In this document: one piece after another, positions 17,556-26,144 of the stretch
Layout: the number at the start of each line of letters is the position of its first letter
Numbering within the stretch: position 1 is the stretch's first letter
Source: PZPK01 sp965230795
GTDB lineage: Bacteria; Pseudomonadota; Gammaproteobacteria; Pseudomonadales; Oleiphilaceae
DNA: 64,000 bases
Assembly (NCBI GenBank): GCA_965230795.1
Contig: OZ246020.1
Location: forward strand, 3,410,001 to 3,474,000
Direction: 5' to 3'
Translations under genes and position numbers: made by a program
The notes under the pieces: generated by a model
What the model was told of the DNA's origin: nothing
Databases searched by the model: none
The model's input: the letters and a program-made list of their open reading frames with translations, nothing else

Positions 17556-18434
17556 CTAAAAGGTTCTAGGTGTCGGTGGCTGTGTCGAATAATCATAAAA
17601 CCCCGAACCGCTTTTCTTTCCCAGTTGCTCTGCAATAAACAGGGTTTTGAGGAGCGGTGGTGGCGCAAGCCGGGGTTCTTTGAAGGTGTCGTACAGATTG
17701 TTTGCCATGTGGTAAACAATATCGAGTCCGATATAGTCTGCCAGTTCCAGCGGCCCCATGGGGTGGTTGCAACCCAGCTTCATTGCAGTGTCAATTTGCT
17801 CCACACCAGACAGGCCACGTTCACAGGAGCGAATTGCGTCAACAATATAAGGCGTCAGCAACCTGTTTACGACGAACCCGGTTTCGTCTTTAACGGTCAC
17901 CGGGGTTTTGCCTATGCCTGCGATCCAGCGGGTTACCGATTCTATAAGCGCCGGATCGGTATTGAGCGTGGGAATCACCTCGACCAGTTTCATTACCGTC
18001 GCGGGATTGAAAAAGTGCAGGCCTATGAGTCGGGATTTGTTTTCAACCGCGGTCGAGAGTTCGGTAATTCCTAAAGTTGAAGTGTTGGAGGCCAGAATGG
18101 CCTGATCGGAAACGACGGATTCAAGCTGCGCAAAGAGCTCATGTTTCTTATCCATTTCCTCGACCACAGATTCAATCACCAGATCACAGTCTCGCAGATC
18201 ATCTAGAGAAGTACTCAGGGTGATCAGTTCCAGGGTGCCGAGTTTTTGTTCTTCGCTGATTTTTTCGCGATCGACCAGCCGTTGTAAGGCTTTATCGAGT
18301 TGCTGTTGCTTCGCATTGACATCACCGCCCGTGACCTTGATAGCGATGCAGCGAATTCCGCGTTGCGCCAGATACTGGGCAATTCCCAGCCCCATCTGAC
18401 CTGTGCCAACGATACCAACTTGAGAGATAGTCAT
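17556..18434 (-). CDS. 3-hydroxyacyl-CoA dehydrogenase family protein
   Basis: A 292-residue single-function 3-hydroxyacyl-CoA (3-hydroxybutyryl-CoA type) dehydrogenase. The Rossmann motif GIVGTGQMGLGIA is at 7-19, the catalytic SNTSTLG and LHFFNPATVMKLVEVI (His/Glu pair) lie mid-protein, and the C-terminal dimer domain has TGFVVNRLL and GPLELADYIGLD. Odd: the end of the second strand reads CIAIKVTGG, with Lys33 where most members have an acidic residue that binds the NAD ribose. The enzyme interconverts 3-hydroxyacyl-CoA and 3-oxoacyl-CoA in the cytoplasm. Monocistronic, ATG at 18434. Confidence 0.9.
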   Translation of the reverse strand: MTISQVGIVGTGQMGLGIAQYLAQRGIRCIAIKVTGGDVNAKQQQLDKALQRLVDREKISEEQKLGTLELITLSTSLDDLRDCDLVIESVVEEMDKKHELFAQLESVVSDQAILASNTSTLGITELSTAVENKSRLIGLHFFNPATVMKLVEVIPTLNTDPALIESVTRWIAGIGKTPVTVKDETGFVVNRLLTPYIVDAIRSCERGLSGVEQIDTAMKLGCNHPMGPLELADYIGLDIVYHMANNLYDTFKEPRLAPPPLLKTLFIAEQLGKKSGSGFYDYSTQPPTPRTF

Positions 18435-18543
18435 AAGGTTTTCTCCTGATTTATTATTGTTCTAGCCCTGTCGGAGACAACTACATGGGCAATATGCTCA
18501 GCTACCTTACACCGGTGGAAGGAGAGGTACAGTAATTAAGTCC

Positions 18544-18876
18544 TCATTTGTGAGCTGGGGCAAATATAATAATCGCCATCCCTACCAAGGCGACCGCTGA
18601 TCCCAGCAAATCCCAAAGCGTGGGACGAATACCATCCACCGCCCACAGCCAGAAGATGGCCATGCCGATATAGACACCACCGTAGGCCGCATAAACACGG
18701 CCCGCGGCTGTCGGGTGCAGGGACAACAGCCAGGCAAATGCCGCGAGGCTGATAGCACCCGGAACCAGCAACCAGATGCTCTTGCCTTCTCTTAGCCAAA
18801 GATAAGGCAGATAACAGCCCAGGATCTCCATCAAGGCTGTCAGTGCATACAGACCAAGGGTTTTCAGCTCGGGCAT
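18544..18876 (-). CDS. YnfA family (UPF0060) membrane protein
   Basis: A 110-residue protein with four membrane segments and the family landmarks MEILGCYLPYLWLREGKS, AAGRVYAAYGGVYI and DLLGSAVALVGMAIII. YnfA is an inner-membrane small-multidrug-resistance-like protein of debated function. The ATG (18876-18874) overlaps the TGA of the upstream gene as TGATG, so the two genes are translationally coupled; a longer in-frame extension upstream would not fit the family. Confidence 0.92.
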   Translation of the reverse strand: MPELKTLGLYALTALMEILGCYLPYLWLREGKSIWLLVPGAISLAAFAWLLSLHPTAAGRVYAAYGGVYIGMAIFWLWAVDGIRPTLWDLLGSAVALVGMAIIIFAPAHK

Positions 18877-19280
18877 CAATGGGACTCCAGAGTCACTCGC
18901 GTTCGCAGGCGCACCAGAATCCAGGCCGCAAACACGGTGGCGATAATTTCCAGCAGCAGGTAGCTCCACATCAGTGAGTTGGCATCGCCATCCAGCATGA
19001 TACCGACAAAGCGACCGCTCGCCATGCCTGCCATCAGCAAGGCTACACCCAACACCCCGGCGCGCAAGGTGGCATGGGAAGCCGCCAGGACCCAGAGCAA
19101 AAACGCCACACCCAGGGACAGACCACCATAGGTCGCACGCATATCAATCACACCCGACAAGGTGTTGGGCACACTTCCGGTACTCATCAAAGACAGGGAC
19201 TCAGGCGCAAACACAAAACCCAGCCCAAACAAGAGGAAAATCAGCGCCGTCAATCGAACGACAATGGTGGCAAGTAGCAT
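18876..19280 (-). CDS. DUF4345 family membrane protein
   Basis: A 134-residue protein with four predicted membrane segments. It begins with LTALIFLLFGLGFVFAPESL and contains IDMRATYGGLSLGVAFLL, the pattern of the DUF4345 family, whose function is unknown. It is the first gene of a two-gene operon with the YnfA-type protein, joined by a TGATG overlap. Its promoter would lie between 19281 and the divergent trxC start at 19436. Confidence 0.85.
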   Translation of the reverse strand: MLLATIVVRLTALIFLLFGLGFVFAPESLSLMSTGSVPNTLSGVIDMRATYGGLSLGVAFLLWVLAASHATLRAGVLGVALLMAGMASGRFVGIMLDGDANSLMWSYLLLEIIATVFAAWILVRLRTRVTLESH

Positions 19281-19435
19281 GAGGGATCCTTTTTTATTGT
19301 GATGTTGTCAAAAAGCTGAGCCATGGTATCAAGCTGCAAAGGGATCACAAGCTTGAATTTGAGACGCAGCGATCCCAGATAGGAATCTTGATCAAAGGCT
19401 CCTTGGTAAACTCAACACATCTTCAGGTAGCTCTT

Positions 19436-19885
19436 ATGTCAGACAGCAATACGCAACTGGTATGTGCCCACTGCGGCGCCATTAATCGCGTACCCAGCAG
19501 CAAACTGGGCAAAGGCCCCCTGTGCGGAAAATGCAAAACGGCCTTGCTCAGCGCTTCACCCATCGCCGCGGGTGATCATAATTTCCAGCGCCTGATCAGT
19601 AAGAATGATCTGCCGGTTGTCGTGGACTTCTGGGCTGACTGGTGTGGTCCCTGTCAGCAGTTTGCCCCCATCTACTCCCAGATTGCCGGGGAAATGAAAA
19701 CCCGTGCAATCTTTGTGAAACTGGATACGCAGACCAACCAGCAAACCGCAGGGCAATGGCAGATCCGCTCCATTCCCACGCTGATGATCTTCCATCGAGG
19801 CAAGGAAATGGCACGCCTATCTGGTGCCCTGCCCAAAGCCCAGTTTGAGCAATGGTTAGGGCAGCATCTGCCATCAACTAATTAA
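19436..19885 (+). CDS. trxC: Thioredoxin 2 with N-terminal zinc finger
   Basis: A 149-residue TrxC. The N-terminal zinc-binding part has two CxxC pairs (CAHC and CGKC), followed by a thioredoxin domain with the active site WADWCGPC and the cis-proline region IRSIPTLMIFHRG. TrxC is a cytoplasmic disulfide reductase often induced under oxidative stress. The ATG at 19436 with AGGTAG upstream gives the usual length; an earlier in-frame ATG would add 16 residues not found in the family. Confidence 0.95.
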   Translation: MSDSNTQLVCAHCGAINRVPSSKLGKGPLCGKCKTALLSASPIAAGDHNFQRLISKNDLPVVVDFWADWCGPCQQFAPIYSQIAGEMKTRAIFVKLDTQTNQQTAGQWQIRSIPTLMIFHRGKEMARLSGALPKAQFEQWLGQHLPSTN

Positions 19886-19920
19886 CGATTGTAACTATCC
19901 AGCTGATGCAAACGCTTCCT

Positions 19921-20928
19921 TTACAAGGCTAGACTCAAGGTCTTACAAACAGAAGGGTGATAACGCTTGGCCTGCGCCAGCTGCTCGGTACCGGCTTCAA
20001 TCAGAGGATGGCCACAGTCACGAATACCTCGCAAATAGCCTGGGCGCTGCTGCAAGGCGTGCCAATACCGGTTACTGGCGGGCGTCTGCGCGTTCAGGAA
20101 CAGGTCCAGACAATCTGCCTGACGAAAGCGTTCGAATATTACCATCCAGCTCACATCGGCCAGGGTGAATTGCTCGCCAAGAATCCAGGGGCCTGATTGT
20201 GTTTTGAGCGTCTGCTCCAGTTCCGAGAGATGCCCGCGCATGGCGACAACACTCTGCCGATACACTTCATAGGCCGGTTTAAGCCAATGAAAGCGCCGCA
20301 CACCCAATCCCTTCAAGGCAGCAAACAGCACCGGCCGACGCTTGTCGAAATGAAACAGCAGCCCCTCCACCAAGCGCGTGGACGGAACATATTTCATCAT
20401 GGCGGCGAACAGGGGAAAGGTCAGCCCGGGTACGCAATTTCCGGCACTCAGCGAGAGCCCGGCCAGCGGATCATTACTCAGCGAGGCGCGATCAATCCAC
20501 TGCTCCATCTGCTCTTTAAGCGCTGCATCCTTCGGCACCAGCGGCACCGAACCATAGGGTGCATGCTCAGCAGCATAGCGAATTTGCTCGTGGGATTCGT
20601 ATACCGGATGGCCATTGTGCAACAGCACCGGTAGCGTTCCTGCCGGATTAATCTTCAGAAACTCCGGGCGAATGTTTTCATAGGCGCCGGTTTCGATCAG
20701 GTCAATCGGGTGACTCAGATAGTCGATCCCCAGCTCATGCAAACAGACCCGGGTTTTCATCGAACACAATGACAAGGGATTATGATAAAGCTCAAAAGGC
20801 TCGCGGTGCGGAAACTGAATCTCCGCCTGAAAGCCAGAGGGGACAGGGCGTCTAACACGGCGCCGGTTTTCCATCTGCCACCAGATTGCCGCTACAGCAC
20901 TCGCTCCGATTACAATACCATCCAACAT
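19921..20928 (-). CDS. Glutathione S-transferase family protein with N-terminal membrane anchor
   Basis: A 335-residue protein. Residues 1-17 are hydrophobic (MLDGIVIGASAVAAIWW) and followed by a basic stretch, which looks like a membrane anchor. A thioredoxin-like GST N-domain follows (FELYHNPLSLCSMKTRVCLH, then NPAGTLPVL and YESHEQIRYA), and an all-helical C-domain with LGEQFTLADVSWMV. A Cys takes the usual catalytic Ser/Cys position. It lies just downstream of a second GST-like gene on the same strand, 33 bases away, so the two are likely an operon. Substrate unknown. Confidence 0.85.
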   Translation of the reverse strand: MLDGIVIGASAVAAIWWQMENRRRVRRPVPSGFQAEIQFPHREPFELYHNPLSLCSMKTRVCLHELGIDYLSHPIDLIETGAYENIRPEFLKINPAGTLPVLLHNGHPVYESHEQIRYAAEHAPYGSVPLVPKDAALKEQMEQWIDRASLSNDPLAGLSLSAGNCVPGLTFPLFAAMMKYVPSTRLVEGLLFHFDKRRPVLFAALKGLGVRRFHWLKPAYEVYRQSVVAMRGHLSELEQTLKTQSGPWILGEQFTLADVSWMVIFERFRQADCLDLFLNAQTPASNRYWHALQQRPGYLRGIRDCGHPLIEAGTEQLAQAKRYHPSVCKTLSLAL

Positions 20929-20961
20929 ACTATGCTCCTTCTTTAAGTCTTGCGCACAATC

Positions 20962-21819
20962 CTATGCGCGCCCCGGCTTTAAACCACTGCCAAGGGCCAT
21001 CGATTTCACATCCGTTCCCCGCACTCTGCGCAGCAGGCTGTAGATTCGGAAAAAATAGCGGGCTACTTTGGGTTCATAGGCCACCAGCGCGGTCTTGTAG
21101 CTTGGCCGTGACTGGACGCGTTTAATCCAGTCCTGCAGCTGTTTGTAATCATCCAGCGGGAAGTCCATCAGCATCATACGATGTACATCCCCCATCCACG
21201 ATATATCGGCAAGGGAGAATTGCTCACCCGCCAGCCATTGCTGATCCGCCAGATAGCAATCCATTTTGGCAAAGGCCTGTTGAAACTCCCGAATGGCGCC
21301 AACAATTTTGGCTCTTGGAAGACCGTCTTTTGAAGAGAACTGTTCATGAAAGGCTACCAGCTCCTGGTTATGCAAAACCGCTTTCAGTTTGGCCAACTCC
21401 TTGGGCGACTTCCTGGCCATCACCTTGAACAGGAACTCATGGGAGAGAATCTTGATGGCAGACTTCAAGGCATTACTCTCTTCCAGCCACATTTTCATGG
21501 TATCGCGGTCTTCCGCATTCGTCGGGGTGAAAGCAGGACCGGGAAAGTTTTGATCGATGTATTCGATAATATCGGTCGACTCGATGATTACCTTGCCATC
21601 ATGCACCAGAGTCGGCACCACATTGTTCGGATTGATACCGCGGTAGTCTTCGCTAATATGCTCGCCTTTTGACAGGTCCAGATGATGGCTTACCCAGGGT
21701 ACGCCTTTTTCTTCGAGACAGATGCGCACGCGCTGGGAACACTGGGACAGGCCAAAATGATAAAGATGAACGCCTTTGAGTTGCGTCACCGACTGGTTTT
21801 CCGGGCTATGCTCTGGCAT
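20962..21819 (-). CDS. Glutathione S-transferase family protein
   Basis: A 285-residue GST-like protein from the ATG at 21819, which follows CAGGAGAATACCAAC. The N-domain has VHLYHFGLSQCSQRVRICLE (Cys near the glutathione site), NPNNVVPTLVHDGKVIIES and a helical C-domain with AGEQFSLADISWMGD. The C-terminus extends about 40 residues beyond the core and is basic. Both this and the next gene share the SLADxSWM pattern, so they are probably paralogues. The divergent neighbour is a dioxygenase-like VOC protein, which hints at aromatic or xenobiotic metabolism, but that is inference. Confidence 0.87.
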   Translation of the reverse strand: MPEHSPENQSVTQLKGVHLYHFGLSQCSQRVRICLEEKGVPWVSHHLDLSKGEHISEDYRGINPNNVVPTLVHDGKVIIESTDIIEYIDQNFPGPAFTPTNAEDRDTMKMWLEESNALKSAIKILSHEFLFKVMARKSPKELAKLKAVLHNQELVAFHEQFSSKDGLPRAKIVGAIREFQQAFAKMDCYLADQQWLAGEQFSLADISWMGDVHRMMLMDFPLDDYKQLQDWIKRVQSRPSYKTALVAYEPKVARYFFRIYSLLRRVRGTDVKSMALGSGLKPGRA

Positions 21820-22292
21820 GTTGGTATTCTCCTGTAAAAGACATAAGACCTTGAACTTCAACCCTGGCCGGTCTTGTTACTATGAGCTCGCTACTCTCGG
21901 AATACACGCGTGCAACGCCGTAATGAATCTCGAGCTTGTAACCGATCTGTATAGAGCATTTGAGAGAAGATTGATTAAAGCAATTGCTTTATTCAAGCAT
22001 TCTCAACGCTGGAGTATAAGATTGTCGCGAAACTCCCCAGAATCTGGCGCAAGCCAACCAATCACCAGACATCACTGACGCGCGTTCTTTTCAACGCCTA
22101 CGCAAGCTCTGCTACCCCTTCCCGACATGACGCAGATCATGTCCGCTGCAACACTGTCGCATTCGAACCATATGCTTGGCGTATAGAAACATAGTGGCGA
22201 CCCCCTTCCCGTTCGATACTTGCTTTCAAGCCAGGCGACGCTAGCCGAGCCGATCGCCATGAACGAGCACGCCAAAATCAAGGAGCACGCCA
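21820..22292. other. Divergent intergenic region, no gene seen
   Basis: About 470 bases between the GST operon and the VOC gene. Short open frames here have no ribosome binding site or family resemblance. Promoters for both directions are expected; no convincing operator was found. Confidence 0.45.
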
Positions 22293-23405
22293 ATGAACCT
22301 GCAAGTGCAATACACGCTGGACGAGGTCCGCCAACAAGGGATCGATATCAAACCCTATGCCGACACCATCAAGCCCATCGTCAGAGCCTATGATCTGCTA
22401 TACATGCGCTTTCAGCGGCCCGATCTGGATCGCACCTGTAAGGATCTGACACACTTTGGCCTGTTCCCGGTGTTACAAACCAAAGATTTGCTACTGATGC
22501 GCGCCTGCAATGAAGCGCCTTACTGTTACATCAATGAAAAAGGTGACGAAGCCAAATTTGTTGGTTACGGCGTCTCTGTTTCATCGCGAAAAGATCTTGA
22601 AAAACTCGCCAAGCTGGATGGAGCATCACCCATTCACAACCTGGACATGCCCGGTGGTGGCGAATGCGTCACCCTGCATGACCCTGCGGGTTTTCAGGTC
22701 GATGTCATCTATGGCCAGCAACAGGTTGAAGCCCTTGAAGATCGGGATACCAGTACCCTGAACCTTCCCAACAAGAAGGCGCGGGTGAACGACATGATTC
22801 GATGGGACCATAAAACCCCGCATATTCATCGTCTGGGACATCTGGCGCTGAAAACGGTCAATCAGCGCAGTCAGGTGGAGTGGCTACGCAAAACACTGGG
22901 CGTACTGATCAGCGACATCCATTATCTGGAAGACGGCACACCGACCGTCGCCTTCCTGCGTTTTGATCGTGGCAAGGAACCTTGCCATATGCACAAATTT
23001 GCGGTCGCTACGTACGTGGAAAACGACATTGACCATGCCGGCTTTGAAATGCTGGATATGGACGCAGTCGCCTTTGCCCATCGCTATCTCAAGGAAGGCA
23101 AGAAAGGCTGGCAAAGTGTCTGGGGTATTGGTCGTCACTGGCTGGCCAGCGCGGTCTTTGATTACTGGAGCGATTCCGATGGCTACATGCATGAGCACTT
23201 TGCCGATGAGGATGTCTTCGACGCCGATCACCCTACCTATTATTCACCCATGGCAGGCAGCAACCTGTATATGTGGGGACCGGAACCTCCGGTGTTTTTC
23301 AAACCGACCCCGAAAAATATCTGGAAGGTGTTGAAGGCCGTTGCAGGAAAAAACGAGGTTCAGCTCAAGCATATTCTGATGGCAAAAAAAGCCATTGCTC
23401 GTTGA
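22293..23405 (+). CDS. VOC family protein resembling extradiol ring-cleavage dioxygenases
   Basis: A 370-residue protein with two glyoxalase/dioxygenase (VOC) modules. The first (about 30-150) has LYMRFQRPDLDRTCKDLTHF and ends LHDPAGFQVDVIYG; the second (about 185-330) has HRLGHLALKTVN with a likely metal His, DIDHAGFEMLDM, and YMHEHFADEDVFD with the acidic ligand region. The arrangement resembles 2,3-dihydroxybiphenyl/catechol 2,3-dioxygenase-type enzymes, which cleave aromatic rings with Fe(II), but the chemistry is not certain. It is preceded by GGAGCACGCCA. It is monocistronic and divergent from two GST-like genes. Confidence 0.8.
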   Translation: MNLQVQYTLDEVRQQGIDIKPYADTIKPIVRAYDLLYMRFQRPDLDRTCKDLTHFGLFPVLQTKDLLLMRACNEAPYCYINEKGDEAKFVGYGVSVSSRKDLEKLAKLDGASPIHNLDMPGGGECVTLHDPAGFQVDVIYGQQQVEALEDRDTSTLNLPNKKARVNDMIRWDHKTPHIHRLGHLALKTVNQRSQVEWLRKTLGVLISDIHYLEDGTPTVAFLRFDRGKEPCHMHKFAVATYVENDIDHAGFEMLDMDAVAFAHRYLKEGKKGWQSVWGIGRHWLASAVFDYWSDSDGYMHEHFADEDVFDADHPTYYSPMAGSNLYMWGPEPPVFFKPTPKNIWKVLKAVAGKNEVQLKHILMAKKAIAR

Positions 23406-23440
23406 ACCCTGCATCGCAGATTATTTGAAGACAGGGTCCA

Positions 23441-24088
23441 TCAGGCATTGCGAACAGGTAGTAATTCCCAGACGGTATTCAGGGCATCGACTTTGCCTTT
23501 GAGACCTCCCGGAACCGCTGCCTGTTCAAGCAATCGCAGGCTGTATGTATCGGCATAACAGTCACGAATCATTGGCTCGTTGACTGAAAAAGGCGGGCCG
23601 TCCAGCTTGCTTTGATCGTAGTCGAAGGCCACCAACAGTTGCGGTGCGGCATCAGACAGGGTCACCAGATGCCAGGCGTAGCGCATGCGCATCTCGTCCG
23701 GCAAGGCCACCAAAGCAGCGCGATCATAGACCGCATCGACTGATCTCATCATGCCCGCATTCAACTCGAAAAAATCCCCTACCCAAATCTCAATATCCGG
23801 AGCGCGATAAAGCATCAGACTATCCCGGGTTTCAATCTCGGGCGTCACGCCCAACTCTTCGAAGAGCTGTTCAATCGCCACGCGGCTCAGCTCGACACCC
23901 ACCACACGATAACCCTTTGCTAACAACCAGGCGATATCACGCGTCTTACCGCAGAGCGGCACAAATACCCGACTGCCCGCCGACAAACCCAGCACCTTGA
24001 GATGCTGTTTCAAAAACGCATTGCCTTCCACCTCATGAAACGCAATCTCGCCGTTTTGCCAGCGCTCATGCCAAAAATCTGATTTCAC
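23441..24088 (-). CDS. tpm: Thiopurine S-methyltransferase family protein
   Basis: A 215-residue SAM-dependent methyltransferase of the TPMT family. It starts KSDFWHERWQNGEIAFHEVE, carries the SAM-binding VFVPLCGKTRDIAWLL and GVELS, and ends with the family's final strand region. I start at a GTG at 24088 with AGGGAG seven bases upstream, which gives the usual family length of about 218; the longer frame to 24169 overlaps the upstream gene. In bacteria Tpm methylates tellurite/selenium or thiol compounds. The upstream gene (DUF1801) ends 20 bases before this start, so the pair is likely an operon. Confidence 0.88.
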   Translation of the reverse strand: MKSDFWHERWQNGEIAFHEVEGNAFLKQHLKVLGLSAGSRVFVPLCGKTRDIAWLLAKGYRVVGVELSRVAIEQLFEELGVTPEIETRDSLMLYRAPDIEIWVGDFFELNAGMMRSVDAVYDRAALVALPDEMRMRYAWHLVTLSDAAPQLLVAFDYDQSKLDGPPFSVNEPMIRDCYADTYSLRLLEQAAVPGGLKGKVDALNTVWELLPVRNA

Positions 24089-24108
24089 CGGATGCTCCCT
24101 AGCCTCCT

Positions 24109-24537
24109 CTAAACGCCCAGCATAGGCAGATGTTTGAGTGTGCGATACTTCAGCGCCAGCTCGATGCAATGCGCCAAAGGTAAGTGATCGATATTGCTAT
24201 CCAGCGGGATCAGCAGCGCCCGCCTGCCCTCATAATCAAAGGCCTGCGGGTAGATCTCCCTGAAGGTTTCAATGAGCCGTGTCTGACAGTGGAAGTACAC
24301 ATTGATACGGTCCGGTTGATCGGGCTTCCAGTCGATTCGCAGCGGGGTACCGCCCTTGACCCGGTAACTCGCCTCACCCCACTTCATGCTTTCTTCCACC
24401 GGCCCCAGGCCCTTCTCCGCCGCCACCGATAAAATCAACCGCCGCACATTCTCCAGAACTCGCCTAGCAGGCTCAGGATAGCTAGTAAACTTGGCTTGAA
24501 TATCGGAGTTCATGGTGAGCAGTGTATATTCCTTCAT
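24109..24537 (-). CDS. DUF1801 domain-containing protein
   Basis: A 142-residue cytosolic protein of the DUF1801 (YdhG/YjhX-like) group, with EESMKWGEASYRVKG and a later NVYFHCQTRLIETFREIYP. The function of the family is unknown. The ATG at 24537 has GGGAGGTG nine bases in front. It forms a probable operon with the Tpm gene downstream. Confidence 0.82.
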   Translation of the reverse strand: MKEYTLLTMNSDIQAKFTSYPEPARRVLENVRRLILSVAAEKGLGPVEESMKWGEASYRVKGGTPLRIDWKPDQPDRINVYFHCQTRLIETFREIYPQAFDYEGRRALLIPLDSNIDHLPLAHCIELALKYRTLKHLPMLGV

Positions 24538-24730
24538 TGCAACTTACACCTCCCACCATACGCTAAACGTCCGACTCCCGACGTCTGACTCCCCCCCGAC
24601 GCCCACCAACATATCCATTCCCGCCTATACTTGTGTAAAGTAGCACTCAAATAAAAAATAGCGCTCTGATAAAAAATAGCGCTTTAACAAAAAGCAGCGT
24701 GCGAATAATAAGACGGATCTGACCACAACA

Positions 24731-25780
24731 ATGCAAAAACGCCCAACCGTATCCAGCCTGATGCTGAAAGAGCTGCTAAGAATTGCCGAGCAGCAGGGTG
24801 TCGATGGCGCTCGCCTGACGCAGGAGTTTTCGCTGCATCCTACCCTGATCTCGGACATCGAAGCCCGCGTCCCCTTAACAACCATCTCCCTGATGCATGA
24901 ACGCGTGGCGGAACTCTTGGATGATCCCATGTTCGGTTTGTACAAGGGACTCAGCTCCACGCCCTTCAGTCTGGGGCCGATTATGAACATCATCGTCAAC
25001 AGTCCGGATGTGAAAACTGCGCTGGAACTCTCCACCCGCTACATTCGTCTGTTTTCGGAAGAGTTTGATTTCGAGATTGTTTATGAAGGCGAGCTCTTCG
25101 GCCTCAAATACCAGCCCAACCCCCTGGAGCGGGTCAGCTATCACCAGGTCTACGCGGCCATGGGGCATACAGTATCGCTGCTACGCTGGCTCTATGGTGC
25201 CGGTTTCAATATCTCCCGCATTACCTTCTGCAGCGGCCCCCATGGTGACGTCGCCGATTATCAACGCGTGCTCGGCGTGCGTCCGGTTTTTAACGCAGAT
25301 GCTAACGTGCTGTATATGCCCGTCGAACTACTGGACAATGAACTTCCCTGGAGTGGTGGCGACTTGTCACCGGTACTGGCAGACGTGGACAAGCAACTGG
25401 ATCATATCTTTCGCAATGACGAAATTGCCGAGCGTGTGCGCCAGATCATCCGCGCCAAAGCCTTTGTGCATAACCTGAGTATCGGTGATGTCGCGAAGGA
25501 ACTGCACATGTCGCAACGCACCCTGCAACGCCGCCTGAAAGAACACCAAGTCAGCTACCGGGAGCTATTGGATGAGGTGAAAAAAGACACCGCTTTTGCG
25601 CTATTGAGTAGTTACAAATATCGCAATAAAAGCCTGAATGAAGTGGCCTTTATGCTGGGTTACAGCGACCTGTCCAAATTCTATAAAGACTTTAAACGCT
25701 GGTCAGGGGTTTCGCCGGGCAAGTACCGGGAGGCCAACGCCAGTATTCATGCGCCAGGCGACAATTCCCCGAAAAACTAG
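24731..25780 (+). CDS. AraC family transcriptional regulator (arabinose-binding-like N-terminus)
   Basis: A 349-residue regulator with the same domain order as the one at 14329: helical effector domain (about 20-210; LYKGLSSTPFSLGPIMNIIV), then two helix-turn-helix units (IGDVAKELHMSQRTLQRRLK and LNEVAFMLGYSDLSKFYKDF followed by WSGVSPGKYRE). It lies 364 bases upstream of, and on the same strand as, the molybdenum transhydroxylase-like operon, which makes it a candidate activator of that operon. Confidence 0.9.
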   Translation: MQKRPTVSSLMLKELLRIAEQQGVDGARLTQEFSLHPTLISDIEARVPLTTISLMHERVAELLDDPMFGLYKGLSSTPFSLGPIMNIIVNSPDVKTALELSTRYIRLFSEEFDFEIVYEGELFGLKYQPNPLERVSYHQVYAAMGHTVSLLRWLYGAGFNISRITFCSGPHGDVADYQRVLGVRPVFNADANVLYMPVELLDNELPWSGGDLSPVLADVDKQLDHIFRNDEIAERVRQIIRAKAFVHNLSIGDVAKELHMSQRTLQRRLKEHQVSYRELLDEVKKDTAFALLSSYKYRNKSLNEVAFMLGYSDLSKFYKDFKRWSGVSPGKYREANASIHAPGDNSPKN

Positions 25781-26144
25781 ACCCTCACGTGTCGGTACGC
25801 GACACCTTCCCAGCCAAATGGCATACTCAAACACATGCCAGTCCTGACTCTCTGGTCTAATCCACCAATAAAAACAACGCACTGATACCCAACGAAGGCC
25901 ATCGCCTCGCCGGCGACACGGTAACAATTGATTGCAATTGTGGCGTCAATCAACCAGTGATCGGCGTAAGCCTACCAATCTATTCATCACAAAAATTCTG
26001 ACAATAACTAAACGACAAGCTGACACCTGTTAGAGTCACCTTGGGCCACATCAACCAGGTGACAAATCGCGGCAGTGATCACGCAGGGAGCCATTCAGGC
26101 AAGGGGTGATCGAAGTTTAAAAAGGGAAATTCAATGAGGTCCGT
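25781..26144. other. Leader region upstream of the molybdoenzyme operon
   Basis: About 360 bases with no supported gene. It contains the dyad at 25928-25953 described separately. AAGGGAAA lies upstream of the ATG at 26145 as a possible ribosome binding site, with GAGGTCC nearer the start. Confidence 0.5.
25928..25953. promoter_or_regulatory. Dyad TTGATTG-N12-CAATCAA, candidate operator
   Basis: Perfect 7-base arms (25928-25934 and 25947-25953), centred about 200 bases before the molybdoenzyme start and just after an AraC-type gene. The arms resemble half of an FNR site but the 12-base spacing does not fit an FNR box (four bases). It may be an operator for the upstream regulator or chance. 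Confidence 0.3.

Noticed and set aside
25928..25953. FNR box before the molybdoenzyme
   Set aside because: The arms look like FNR half-sites but the spacing is 12 rather than 4 bases.
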